59,487 nucleotides of DNA. Origin: Tilletiaria anomala UBC 951 (taxonomy: Eukaryota > Basidiomycota > Exobasidiomycetes > Georgefischeriales > Tilletiariaceae). The notes beneath the pieces are model-generated. The model worked only from the letters and a program-made list of their open reading frames with translations. It searched no databases and was not told where the DNA came from. The position numbers and the translations under genes are program-made. Position 1 is the first letter of the stretch; each line of letters opens with the position of its first letter. Of this stretch, positions 44,500-56,139 are shown piece after piece. The DNA is taken from contig NW_013546911.1 of NCBI RefSeq assembly GCF_000711695.1, positions 1 through 59,487 on the forward strand. The letters run 5' to 3'.

Positions 44500-47400
44500 G
44501 CCGTCAATACCATTGGTCAGATCGAAACCCTACACCCCGATTCCTCTCAACATGTAGCTCACCCGGCAGCCCTAACTTGTAGACCCGTCGTTCACGTTGT
44601 AATTGTAGACTCAACGACTTGATGTCAAGAAACGAGGCTACTCCATGAATTTCTCAAGTGCGGGTTCTGCGCGCGGGGTATACGCATTTAATAACGCTTG
44701 AGGCGGTACGAGCAATGTCGGTTCCGACGGAGAGCGTTTTGCCTGTCTGTATGACTCGGGCATTGCCTCCCACATGCAGTGTATCATTTTTGCCAGCAGC
44801 ATGTCGCGATTGATTCCCAGTCCGTCAGACCAGGCCGTCTTAGGGCATTCACCCGTAGGCCACTCACGGGTTTCCCGAGAGACTCCAAGCGCCCCAAAGA
44901 AGGTCCTGTTCTTTTCGACGGATCAACCCTGCGGTACGATTGCCGCATCTGCGACGGAAGGTAAGGATCTCGCTGCCCTGTCACGGGGTCGATGCAAGGC
45001 ACTGAGCAGCGCAGGTACCTTTCCATGATATATATATATATATATTGCCTTTCTCTTTGCTTCTAGCCCAAGGCTGGAATAGACGCCGCGTTGGACGCCT
45101 CCTTGTCTGTCACTTGTCTTGCGGCGGCAAGAAAAATCGTATTTGTGGCAAGCCATCCTCTTCGAAGCCTTGCAAGAGATTCCAATCAATGGAATCGACC
45201 ACAATGTTGAGGCGGAAGCGTGTGACTTCAAAGATTTTCGATGCATTCAGCTGCGAAAAAAGAAAGATTGGGAAAGGCCTCAAAGTACTGTTCCCCCAAC
45301 TGTTGCATTACACTCACAGTTTCAATACTGACTATCCACTGCACCAGGGACTTTGTGCTAGATAATTGTTATTACCTCCTTCCCCTTTTCTCTATCAACA
45401 GTACCATTCGCCAAGCTTGGGTAGACGCTGGCAACAGTCGACAGTCGGACGTGCAGCACCGATGCCTCCGAAGCCAGCATGAAGGGGTAAAGGTCCTGAG
45501 ACTTGACCGTTCCCTCTTATCATTTCTTCCGATGGAGTTGATTGCCTCTGGGTCATCTGGTTTTAGCGTCCCTTTCCTTGTCACTTTTGGACATGGGGAA
45601 AGCGGGCTTGCTCAAAAATTAGTCGAGGACCGCGTATGCTTCAGATGAGACGGCATGGCCTTGCTGATCGCGTCGGCCTATATGTGGGTCCCATCGACGA
45701 CCTTACACATGCTGATGAATTCGGGGTTTGCATTGAGCGGAGTAGATACAATCGCTGCACTTCGTTCCCCTGCTTTCGACCGGGGTCATCAGCGGCAGCT
45801 CATTTTTCTCCCCGTCGATGCACGGCGTGATGGTGACGATAGCATGTAAGTCGCGCGCGATGCAGAAATTCTTCGTGAGTGCAGACGACCAGCCATGTTT
45901 TGTCGTACTTTAAGCCTGCCTTTTCGTCGTTGGAGGTCTTTAGGATGGCCTCTCGGCATGATTTCAGCGGGTGGACATACATCGCTTTCATGACGATGGA
46001 CTTGTGAACGTTTGACGATGCGGTCGAAGGAACTGATGCAGATGAGCCTTGCAGCGAGGACTTGAAGAATTTAATGACACCCGATGCGATCTGCTAGAGA
46101 GACCGGTTGAATTTGATGCGTGATTGCGCTGCCTTCTGCTAGATGATATGGCTGAAGAGATGCGCAACTTGCCACCGGTGCGATTAATATAAGCCGACGC
46201 CGAGCCTGATGAGCTTGTGATCTGCGCTCGATCAAACAGTGATTTTCCTTTCATTTACGCATGCGCCTGGATGGAATTTTCTGCTAAAATCTGCAAAGGG
46301 AACGGTGGCGCAACGCTTCTCGCTTCATAACGGCTTGCATTCAGGTGCCATCCAAGTCTGGAAAAGAGTGGGTGACCAAAGGTCAACCAGTCGTGTCTGT
46401 CGGCCAAGCTGTAGTAACTTTTGCCTCAGCCGACTCGGAGGCTCCGTCTCTCGTCTTTGCACTCGCAGGCAAGGATTCCCATTTCGAAGACCCCACGATG
46501 TCGTCATCATCTCAGACGAACAGAAGGAGATACAAGCTGGTTTTCGGATAGGGTATTGATGTTTGAATCCGACCGCAGGCGCTTTCCATGAAACGACTTT
46601 TGTATGGCATCAAGCAGCAATATTAATCCTGATTACTTAGTTCCGTCGCCCGATCCGCTTCTGCAGCTCTCAGCGGGCTTGCGCCGGGTTACTGCTACCA
46701 CCGTCAACGCGTCTCAATGCATCAAACGTACGCTCACCTTTTGAAGTGGGCTACGACGGTATTCAAGAGTCTTACAGGAGCTTGCTTGTCCTTATCATCG
46801 TATTAGAATTTCGCGAAATTCATGACTTTTTGAAGCGCATATGTCCTTCAAGCTTCAAACAGGAAGAAAGATGGGTTAATTATTTCTCGAGTTCCCATGT
46901 GATATTCGCCCCGACCTGACAAGAAGCGAAACCAGCTCAATATCACCATCGATAGATACTTGAAGCACTGAAAGGGGGTATGCATTTCCTTCGCTGTGAC
47001 TGAGCAAGACAACAGCATGTTGCCGATACTCGACCAACTGAATTCTTGGTCTGAATGACTGCATGGAGGCTATAAATGGCCGGGGATGAAAGCAAACGAC
47101 ATGCATCTTAGTTTTCCGAGATCAAAGCATCCGTCACCCTTCCCCCAGCGTACTCCATATCGCCGAGCTCCTTCTAATTCCCTTTCCCAGAAAAGACGCC
47201 ATCAAGCCTCGAGACAGTCGATCCCACCTTGGTGGGGACTGCCAAGAACATTCATGTCGGCTCGACCAAGTCGTCGACACCTGCTTCCGCGTCTGGCTTT
47301 CTGCAGAAAATGAAATAGCCCCCACCGTTGGGCTACTCCTTCTCGAAACACGGTGCGAGCCTACTACCCTCACTAATGCTGATCCTTTTCATTAACGCCG

Positions 47401-48840
47401 GAGCTTCCGTGACGGCTTTCTGCCATACGAAGAAACTACGTCATTGTGGCTCGCGTCATGGTTGTTGGCGCCACGGCGGCCGCCATGGCATCGTTCATCT
47501 TCCAAAGGTCTCTCCGAGCGTTCAAGTTAGTCGGAAAAGGAGGGGAGCGCAGCCCATTGCCTGAAGCTCTGCGGTGGGCTATTCTCGCTGAGTAAACAGG
47601 CGCCAGCTGTTGTCAGCCCTTTGACGCGTTTCAGTGAAAGGTGGGCATCCCTGAATCATACTAGGCAGTATGCATGCTTCACAAAGGGATGTTTTGCTCT
47701 GTATTCAGTTCCGCTTCGGCATTCTCCTTGTCACGACCCTTTTCGTCAACGCTTGCGCCTCCAATTCACTCATGGGCTGCTTTCGGTTGCTCTTCCTGAC
47801 CCCCCAGCATTCTTTCGAAAAGTTGGAATCCAGATGGACTTGACCTCTGTGCTCACCATGCTCGGCCGTCAGTACCCTTTCCACTTGGGATACGTCTCGG
47901 CGGGTACTCCCCTGCGACCTGGAGGATACGTCTGGAAAACTTTTGTCTCTGTTGATGGCATAGGTGGCGCCGCCTTCCGCGCCAGGCTCGGCGAGCGGTA
48001 CTGAGCCAGCGCGCCCTTCCGGACGCGGTGTCGCCAACTGTGCTTACTGATGGACTTTAACGCCATCGCTTTGTTCGGCCTGAAGGTTGGCGTCACCTTC
48101 TCAGAAGCGAGCGAAGTTATCGTGTATGATGCAAGCAGGGCCATTGCTTTCCTCTGGGAGGGGGTCGGTTGGGGGTCGGTGTCCCTTTTGTACAATTAGC
48201 TCTGGTGAAGGAGCATGACTGGTTCCGCCAGTTAAAATGACCTTGCGTCCTGCAAAAGTGTAGTCGGACGTTCTCGCTATAACCAGAGCGCTGGTGTGCC
48301 ATGCGCAAGATGAGCTCACGGCCTAGTCAGCGGTTCTCAATGGATTTCGGTGAATTGAGGTGTGAGGTATGCAAAACGGAACTGTGTCTCTGCGACGCGC
48401 ATTTTGCATAAGCGAGAGAAAACAAGTGCTTGAGACTTGCAAACCTATTCGTTCTGTCGGGCGCGCCTTGATGCATCCGAACAAAGTAAAGTACACAGTT
48501 GGATGAGGCAAAAGCGCTGCATGAGGGGCAGGTGGACATCCGCCAGAAGCCAGAGCAACATGGCATCAAGCGCGGCACGCGTGATGAAGAGGGTGGAATC
48601 TGATGTGCTTCGATTGTTTCCTTTACTGCCGAAGCTGCAATTGGCTCTGCTCGTGACGGACTCGGACAGGATTCAAAGCTACTGCTTGGCTGGCAAGCCA
48701 ATATGCAGGCTCCGGTGTGCCATCATATGGCTGAGATAGCCGTTAGTGCACGTTCAGCGTTGCTCAATTTGGCGGCGCCTGCATTGATCGTTCGTTCCAC
48801 CCCCATCTATGGAGAATTGAGAGAGTCAAAGTCGAGCAAA
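44500..48840. other. 4.3-kb gene-poor region with protein-like fragments
   Basis: No intact known gene. Several plus-strand open pieces look protein-like: 46345-46551 (GQPVVSVGQAVVTFASADSE), about 47089-47393 (a ~100-codon frame without ATG, LDQVVDTCFRVWLSAENEIA), about 47456-47590 (VVGATAAAMASFIFQRSLRA) and 47795-48004 (MLGRQYPFHLGYVSAGTPLR, then FVSVDGIGGAAFRARLGERY). Another is 48054-48200 (ALFGLKVGVTFSEASEVIVY). They lie in order on one strand and might be exons or remnants of a lineage-specific gene. I could not join them confidently or name them. Confidence 0.3.
45028..45046 (+). repeat. (TA)n microsatellite
   Basis: About nine TA units in a row in non-coding sequence. Confidence 0.9.
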
Positions 48841-49164
48841 TCACACTTGCTTGCTGAAGCGAGCGAGGTGGTAATTGATTGTTGGCTTTGAGACCGCTTG
48901 CTTCTTCGCCTGTGAGACGCAATCCCCGGGGGAAGGATCAGTGTGTACTTCAGCCAAGACTCCTTCGCTGCCTGCGCCCCAAAAAGAAAAGATTACCTTG
49001 GTTCGCATGCACGCCTGCAGAGCCCTCGCACTCTCGGCACATTGTCCTTGGCTTGAGAGGTCATTGTAGCTTGCCCAGCATGCGAGCATAGTGGCAAACT
49101 CAGCGGCGCAGGCCGCCGTTCGCACCTCCTTCTTCGGCCGCACTTTGAGCTTGTTAATCTTCAT
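48841..49164 (-). CDS. MRP10: Small mitochondrial ribosomal subunit protein Mrp10 (CHCH fold)
   Basis: Two exons, 48997-49164 and 48841-48909, give 78 residues. The N-terminus KINKLKVRPKKEV is the Mrp10 signature. Twin CX9C motifs follow (CAAEFATMLAC and CAESARALQAC), and exon 2 ends TINYHLARFSK, as in the family. Mrp10/CHCHD1 is a component of the mitochondrial small ribosomal subunit; its CX9C cysteines are oxidised by the Mia40 pathway. Without splicing the frame reads through the intron as ~30 extra residues, which interrupts the conserved end, so the intron is favoured. It is divergent from eIF3f. Confidence 0.92.
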   Translation of the reverse strand: MKINKLKVRPKKEVRTAACAAEFATMLACWASYNDLSSQGQCAESARALQACMRTKVIFSFWGAGSEGVLAEVHTDPSPGDCVSQAKKQAVSKPTINYHLARFSKQV

Positions 49165-49493
49165 GATGCGCCTTATCTGCCTTGCCGCCAGCTTCGCTGC
49201 GCTACGTGCTGCCTGGAGATTTGGAGAGCGCCTTAAAAGGTGAAGGTTGGATTTGCCAAAGGAGTGAGAAAGTATGGTGCATTGAGAATGTCTTTATATA
49301 CATTAAAGGCGCGCAGGAGAGAGGGGGATTCCGCCCGAAAAATTTGGTGCAGTCGCTCAAGAAGATCTTCTAATAGCATGTCTTTCTGTAGTCCACAACA
49401 CACCGATAGTGATACCTTCTTGTCATCAGCGCAGCGCTGGTTTTGACAAGCAATTTCTTGCACGTAACTCCTACCTCGAAGCACAGTGCCATC
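49165..49493. promoter_or_regulatory. Divergent promoter, MRP10/eIF3f
   Basis: 329 nt between two translation-related genes pointing apart; probably a shared promoter. No motif identified. Confidence 0.45.
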
Positions 49494-50549
49494 ATGTCGC
49501 TCATCGCTTCCTCTTCATCGGCGCTGAACCTCGCCTTCCCGCCCTCGGTCGGCGCCGGCGCCCAGCACTCGCGCTCGCTTTCCAGCGTCTCGGTCCATCC
49601 CGTCGCACTCTTCAGCATCCTTGACCACTACCTGCGGCGACGTGCAGATGCCGAGGACGCTCGTGTGATCGGCACGTTGCTTGGAACCCGTACAGAGTCC
49701 GAGGTGGAGATCCGGTCCGCTTTTGCTGTCCCGCATGATGAGACGGAAGATCAGGTTTCCGTGGAGATCGAATACCACAGGAGCATGCTAGAGTTGCACA
49801 CCCGAGCGAACCCCAACGAGGTTGTTGTTGGCTGGTATGCGACTGGTTCGGACCTCAACTCATACTCAGCTCTCATTCAGGACTTTTACAGCAAGGAGAC
49901 AGCCCCTCAGCAGGCAGTGCACTTGACCATGAACACCGACTTGCAAGATGAAAACTTGGGTGTCAGGGCATGGGTCTCGTGAGTGACGACATAATGTTCA
50001 TAGCTGCTCCAATTGAAGCTCATTTTTTCTCTCGCAATTTCTCCACAGGTCGCCAATTGGACTTACACCAAAGGCATCCTCCACTGCTTTCCTTCCACTC
50101 CCTGTCAACCTCTTCTACTCTCCATCGGAGCGACCAGCGCTTTCGATGCTGGCGTCGCAGACCTCCACGCCCATGTCCGACATGGACGCTCTCGCTGCTT
50201 CCCTCAAGCAGGTGCAAGCTCAGCTCGATCGAGTGCTTACGTACGTGCGGCAAGTCATCAGCGGCGAGAGACGGGGGGATCCGGCTATCGGGCGGTTCAT
50301 CCTGGATGCGATCAGCAAGGTGCCCGTGGGCAGTGCCACAAATGAGAATGGGGAGAGCAAGCTCGAGGAGCTGTTCAACACTCACCTACAAGTCAGTGGG
50401 AACCACGCGGGCGAACATATGTGCCGTAAAGATGCAAAGACACTGACTTCTTCCTCCATCTTAAGGACATTCTCATGGTCTCCTACTTGGCGAACGTCGT
50501 GCGCGGTCAGGCCGAAATCTCGTCGCGATTAACGCTGCTAACTGCTTAA
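49494..50549 (+). CDS. Translation initiation factor eIF3 subunit F
   Basis: Three exons (49494-49978, 50049-50391, 50466-50549) give 303 residues. The MPN domain begins SVSVHPVALFSILDHYLRR, then RVIGTLLGTRTESEVEIRSAF and NEVVVGWYATGSDLNSYSAL. The metal-binding JAMM residues are incomplete (GWYATGSD replaces the H-x-H pattern), as is normal for this subunit, so it should be structural. The C-terminal helices (LDRVLTYVRQVISGERRGDP, DILMVSYLANVVRGQAEIS) pack in the eIF3 octamer core. eIF3f is present in fission yeast, filamentous fungi and animals but missing in budding yeast. All phases agree. Confidence 0.94.
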
Positions 50550-50736
50550 TCGCATGGCCAGCACACATAGGCACGAGCAAAAGAGTGACATAGCCGACTG
50601 TCGCTCCTTAACGGTTTTCCTCCGCCTGGAAGGTACTCATGTATTACTAGACTCCTACAAACGATCACTACACTGTCGCCATTTGTAGACAGCAATCCAT
50701 GCTAAAGCTGATGCCCTGCTGGCGGGGGTATACATT

Positions 50737-52126
50737 TCATCGGAATACGTGATTCTCAGACGTGGTTAGTACGATAAAGCGCGTGGTATTATCTGTTCGT
50801 TGTAGAGATATCAGCCGCACGTAAGACGATGATGCACAGATAGACGAAAAGGCGCAGTCAACGTACTGTGAGCGTCCTGTATATCAGACCGTGCTACTTG
50901 CACCCCTAGACGCGCCGCTGCAAACTCAGATGCGATCGCGGCGCGGATCCCTTCCGTTCCCGCTCTTTCCTTCACGCCTTCAGCGTCAACTTTCGAATCC
51001 ACGCCTGCGTCTGCTTCATGTTTGCCGTAGGAATCCACTCGGATATCAGCGCCCAAAAGCAGCTTCGATGCAGCCAGTGCTGTGGATGCAACATGGATGC
51101 GCTTAGCGTTGGGCAAATACTTTGAGAGAAATGTCTTGCACTGTCCAAGAGCCTGTGTCAAGTAGATGTGGGATTGATCACACGTGAGGGTGCCAAGCGT
51201 GAATTGGGTGCATAAGCGACATATTGAGACGCTGGTATAATACTCAGACTCACTTGCTCATGCGAGGCGACCTCTGAGATTTCCTCCAAGGCCGCGCAAG
51301 GAAGTATATCCTCCTCGTCAGATATATCCTCGCCATTCCCATTGGCAGTCGTTACAAATAGTTCTGCTGTATCATCCGATTTGCTAGATGTGGCGGTGTA
51401 GCCTCCAGGAGAGTGGATCCTTTGCCTCATTGAAGCTTTTTCATGCTCTAAGTCCTGCATATATTTCTTTCGCAGGTATGTTGCATCCATTGGCGACAGC
51501 AACAGGGCATGTCGCACTGACAGAGTGGCCCCGCTGACGATCCGAATGGACAGCGGCGCCGAGCCGCACTTCAAGTCGAATACCAAGTCTTCATTTTGAG
51601 ACGCAGCGCTGAAAGGTGATCCACCGTTCGCTGGTGCGCTCTCGTCTTCTATCGAACTCTGCGACGACACTGACGATGTGCTTGGTTCCGGTCGGGGTCG
51701 CACAGCCACAGGAACTTCCTTGAGATATAGGCAGTCCATCGTCTCCTTAACGGGTCCATAGAAGCTGTTCTCGATCGGTAGCACGACATATTGCTCTTCC
51801 GGCGCGGCGGCCATAGATGGTGTGTCCTCATCTTTGTCAAATGTGAGAGCTCCCTGCATGGCCGCAGACAACGAGTCGAATGCGGCGCGGATGTTCGGAT
51901 ACGCCTGGTATCGAATATCGACTGAACTTACTTGCGAAAATGATGCGGTCGCTGCCTGATGTGAAAAGGTACCTTCAGGGCCCAAGTAGGCTACGGCAAT
52001 CGACCTTTTCGATCTTGAGGTCTTGTCTCCGCTGTTGCCTTCCACATTCTCCGCTACAGTCTCTTTCGTCGCTTCACTTTTGCACGCCTCGTCCACGCTA
52101 TCCGTTGGTTTGATCTTCTGTGCCAT
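50737..52126 (-). CDS. PHA2: Prephenate dehydratase without an ACT domain
   Basis: Three exons (51254-52126, 50867-51152, 50737-50792) give 404 residues. Catalytic motifs are clear: AYLGPEGTFSHQAA, VLPIENSFYGPVKETMD, EQALGQCKTFL, ASTALAASKLL, AAIASEFAAARLGVQV and the NNTTRFIVLT segment that carries the essential TRF. It converts prephenate to phenylpyruvate in phenylalanine synthesis. Large polar inserts (about 150-190 and 235-285) enlarge the domain. The stop comes about nine residues after TRF, and the ~190 nt before the convergent eIF3f stop cannot encode the usual regulatory ACT domain. Either this enzyme lacks Phe feedback control, or an exon is missed, but I see no candidate. Confidence 0.88.
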
Positions 52127-53595
52127 GTCTTCTGCTTAATATTTCCGATGTTCGCGCCACCAGCACGAGGGCCCTTGAAGCCTTGGCGCTTGACGTCCTT
52201 CAGCGAAGGTAGAAACACAATCGTTTACCAAGCCCAAATCATTCGTTGTTCATCCTCCATCCATCTTACCTCCCAGAGTGCAGTTCACACATTGTCTATT
52301 CCATTTCCATTCCATGCTGTGCTTGGCTCAGGGGAGACGAACCCATATATATATATATATACGAGGTACGACCATACAGCCAGCACTGGTTGTTATTGGG
52401 CATCAACACCTGGTCATCCGTAGGGCCAGGCATCCAATACCATCGCAACAAGAGCTTGCATCTACTACAGAAAATCACCCCATGAAAATTTGGCAGGAAT
52501 CGCAAGTACACGGGGCTTGCGCGGTCGTCCGACCCACCCGTTGGTCGAAGCGCCTCGTCGCAGCGTCGAAGGGGTTTCTGTTGGGCACCGATTGCCTTCC
52601 CAGCATTTTCTTTTACTGAGCTCGGGACAGTTAAGTTTATGGGCAATGTTCCTCCGCTCGAGTGATCTGTCAGAATTCTGCACGCCACACGGGTGATACA
52701 CGAATGCCACGAGATTAACCGTCACCGGGTACTCAGATAATACCACCTTTCCTTAAAGAGAAGCTCGTACATGTTCATTCAAACGATAGACTTCTGTGTG
52801 CCCCTGTGCAAGAGATGGAGTCAGAAAAATGCGGCTCAGACCTAGAATCGTGACGCATCGTCTCCTCACTGGGCGTCAAATATATATTTATTTAACGACT
52901 AGGTCTCATGCCGATGCCTGCGCTTTGGGAGCCGACAAGCTTGTTGTTCGCTGGGTCGTCGACAACGGGGCAGCGCGCCAAATCGCGAATGACTCATGAG
53001 GTGTCGTCGTTGAGCAACTAACAGCTACACTTCCTGGTGGACACATGCAGATGCTGAGAAGTCAGTCTTTCTCGATGGGATGAACCCAGCTTGAGTCGAT
53101 GCCGATACTAGAATTGAGTGGACGATCCGCAAGTCTCAAGCTCGGAATGAAAGGCTACGACTTCAACACACAATTAATGTTGCTTGTATGTAGAAGGCTC
53201 CTCATGTTCTCTCCATCAGCGTTTTGCGTTTACAGCTTCTTCGGAAATAATCGAAATGCGAATGGAGCCCCCGAAAAGGTCATTGTACTGAACATCCGAC
53301 AAAGTCAAGGTACTATATTTCATATTTCGAGCGCCCTTTGACTCTCTACGATACATAATGCGGACGCGACCTTTCGTGGTCTGCTTCAAGATGGTCCATC
53401 GCAAATTTGCCCGCTGATGACCCCCATGTCAACCTAGAGCGTCATTGTCACTGACATGTGTCCGGATGTTGTTGAAAGAGTGTAGTCTTTCACTACGTTC
53501 ATTAATCGTCAAACTCAACAAGCGCATCTTGTTCGGGCTCATACGAGAACGAGGGAAGCTTGAAGATGAGACAAGGCAGCTGCTTATGTACATTC
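52127..53595. other. Intergenic region, PHA2 to RSM7
   Basis: About 1.5 kb with the PHA2 promoter on one side and the RSM7 3' end on the other. It contains a TA repeat and only short open frames. No gene recognised. Confidence 0.4.
52345..52361 (+). repeat. (AT)n microsatellite
   Basis: Eight AT units in the PHA2 upstream region. Confidence 0.9.
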
Positions 53596-54552
53596 TCAGA
53601 TGCGGACCGAGGCATTTGCCCTGTTCGCCAGCGCAACCTTGTGGATCTCTTCCTTCCTCTGCAGCACGCTGCTGTTCCCTTCGACGACAGCGATGACCTC
53701 TCTTGCTACCCTTGCACTGAGCTCTGCATCACCCCTCTTTTTGCTGGCCTCGAGGATGGAAACGATTGCTCGGCGCGTGCGCTGCTTTTCGTTGAGCGGC
53801 AGCGGCACTTGGACCTGCTTGCCTCCTGATTTTGACGACTGCATGCGCACTAGCGGTGATGCGAGCTCGATGGCGGCGCTGAGGATGGGCAAAGGTGACG
53901 AGTTGGTTGCACGCATCAGATGGCCCAGGACGTCTGAGACTTGGCGCATCGCTTTGGCCTTCTTGCCATCTTTCGTTAGCAGACCGACGATTGTCGCGAG
54001 AAGCGGGTTCGTCGCTGGCGGGATGTTGTCTGGGGTGTAGCCTGGCCTTTTCTGAAGGTAAGGGTTGGAGAGAGGCTGCGCCAAGCGCTCGCTGGGCATT
54101 CGGACTGAATTTTGTTGTTGCCCGGGCGAAGGAGGAGAAGCACTACCGTTAGAGAGGCCTTGTACGCGGCCCGCAGCGGCCTGGCGTGCTTCGAACGTCC
54201 TTCGCCGAGCGCGAGTGGCCGAAGCTCCAGGTGAGAAGCTGGACGGTCGTACATCCTCCCCAGTCTTGTTTCCTAGCACTCGAGCAAGCTCTGCCGGCGT
54301 GCTGGAACTGGGAGAAGAAGGGCGATGAGCTCGTGCTGGCGATTCGGGCGACTCTGCGCCGAGTAAAGTGGAAGAGGTGATGCTTCTGGAGAAGCGCGAG
54401 GGGCAGATGCACTCCCAGGAAGGCCGGACGCTGTGCCGGGAGAGAAGCACACGCGATGTGCTCGCAATGGAAGAGGCCATTTCTGCACAGAGCCTGGTGG
54501 TGGCTGTAGCGCTGGTAAAGGATGATAACTTGCTTGTGGTGTGAAAAGACAT
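53596..54552 (-). CDS. RSM7: Mitochondrial small ribosomal subunit protein uS7m
   Basis: A single exon of 318 residues. The N-terminus is rich in Ser, Thr and Arg with few acids (SRVLLSRHSVRPSWECICPS), a likely mitochondrial targeting sequence, and is followed by a low-complexity linker to about 165. The S7 domain begins near residue 170: NPLLATIVGLLTKDGKKAKA, VSDVLGHLMRATNSSPLPIL, AIELASPLVRMQSSKSGGKQ, VQVPLPLNEKQRTRRA and ALANRANASVRI. These match bacterial-type S7, which nucleates assembly of the 3' major domain of the small-subunit rRNA. It shares a 348-nt divergent promoter with the myosin light chain gene. Confidence 0.92.
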   Translation of the reverse strand: MSFHTTSKLSSFTSATATTRLCAEMASSIASTSRVLLSRHSVRPSWECICPSRFSRSITSSTLLGAESPESPARAHRPSSPSSSTPAELARVLGNKTGEDVRPSSFSPGASATRARRRTFEARQAAAGRVQGLSNGSASPPSPGQQQNSVRMPSERLAQPLSNPYLQKRPGYTPDNIPPATNPLLATIVGLLTKDGKKAKAMRQVSDVLGHLMRATNSSPLPILSAAIELASPLVRMQSSKSGGKQVQVPLPLNEKQRTRRAIVSILEASKKRGDAELSARVAREVIAVVEGNSSVLQRKEEIHKVALANRANASVRI

Positions 54553-54900
54553 ACTTTGGGACTCAACCAGAAGAAAGTTATGTGAAGAGTATGGTGATCC
54601 AGGCGAGTCGCAAAACGAAAAGGAAGGTCACAGTTGGAACCAAGTCGAAGATGTTTAAATGTAGTTCAGGAGGATATGAACCAACCAGCTAAGCGAGGAA
54701 TGAGGGGCCCGAGCGCGCACGCGCAGTCACTCAGTATCCACCGCGCCGACATCACCAACAACAGCACATCTCATCGCCCTTCCAAAGGCCACCCACCCTT
54801 CTTCTGTCATTCTTTCCTCGTGTTCGCTCTCGATACAAACTGTATGTTTACGTCGACCGCTTGTACGCGCCTCTTTTCAGATAAGACAGACATATCCACG
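54553..54900. promoter_or_regulatory. Divergent promoter, RSM7/myosin light chain
   Basis: 348 nt between divergent starts. No specific site identified. Confidence 0.4.
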
Positions 54901-56139
54901 ATGGTAGGTGTTTTGGTTGCATGCTGTGCTCTCTGCGTGAACCATGCTTACGCTCTTTCGTCTATGCGTTCCGCGATCCACCACCTCTTCACGATTCGCA
55001 CGATATCATCGTCCTTGCTCGTATTACTGTTCTTACTGATGGCTGCATCCACGCAGGCCGATGCAGAGTACAAGGAAGCCTTCGCGCTCTTCGACAAGAA
55101 GGGCAGCGGTACTGTCGCACGCGAGTCGCTCGGCGACTTGCTCCGCGCCCTCGGACAGAACCCAACGCAGGCGGAGGTTGGTGAACTCGCGGCGCAGTCG
55201 CCAAAAGAGAGTGAGTCGAGGATGCATGAACGCTCTCCGAAGGGGCTATGAACCTCAGTGAATAAGGAAGGGTGTGAGAGCGAATGGCAGTCGGTATACC
55301 CCTCGATAATTCGCCTTTACGGTATATGAGGCGCGAGCAGCACCTCGGCGCTCTAATACGCGGTGTACGCTGCGATGTCAATAAGGGGCGGGAGTGGATG
55401 GCTATTGAGGAAGCTCGGTGGATGCGCAGATAGGCGAGCTCTTTGCAAGTGAGGAAATGTTTATTCTTCCATGCGGCTGTCCGCAGCTGCCGTGTCTCTA
55501 CGTCAGAAACACCCGAAATGTGAAGGCGGCGGGCGAAATTTATTTTGCAAAGCTTATCAATTAGCGGTTGGAAGCTGAAGAGACGAGTTGTATTCGCGAT
55601 TGGGAGCTTAAACTGTGGGAACAAGTTGGAAGGGGAGCTAGGGCGCGGGGCGGATGCGGCTTTCAACGAAAGGCGGAAAGGCAACGTACACAGGATTGTG
55701 GGAAGAGTCCCGTGCATGGCATTGTCTACGTTGGGATGGAAATGCAAGCTGATCGATCAACCTCTGCGACTCTGGCACACAGTCGACTTCAACACCTTCC
55801 TCAATATCCTGCACCGGCCGAACGGCTTCAAGCCTGCAGGCACCCCGGAGGAGTTCATCCGCGGCTTCCAGGTATTCGACAAGGAAGGAAATGGGTACAT
55901 TGGTGCGGGCGAGTTGCGATACGTGCTCACCAGCTTGGGCGAGAAGCTGAGCGATGAGGAAGTGGACGAGCTGCTCAAGGGCGTGCAGGTCGGCCCGTGA
56001 GTGTTAGACCCGAGAGGGCAAAGGAAAGCATGCACGCAGAGCTGTTGCTGATGCCCGATTGAATCGAATCTGCGCTGCGCTACACAGTGACGGAAATATC
56101 AACTACGAGCAGTTCGTACGCCAGATACTGAGCCAATAG
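54901..56139 (+). CDS. Myosin essential light chain, Cdc4/Mlc1 type
   Basis: Four exons: 54901-54903 (only the ATG), 55057-55210, 55783-55996 and 56088-56139, giving 140 residues. This is the length of Cdc4/Mlc1. EF-hand regions are [20 protein letters not shown] (first, degenerate loop), [20 protein letters not shown] (canonical loop [12 protein letters not shown]) and [10 protein letters not shown] (last, partial). EELTSL-type helices read [20 protein letters not shown]. Essential light chains bind the IQ motif of type II and V myosins and are needed for the cytokinetic ring. The start-codon-only exon is common in the calmodulin superfamily. Intron 2 is 572 nt, nearly ten times the local norm. 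Calmodulin itself is ruled out by the poor first loop and by the missing residues. Confidence 0.92.
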
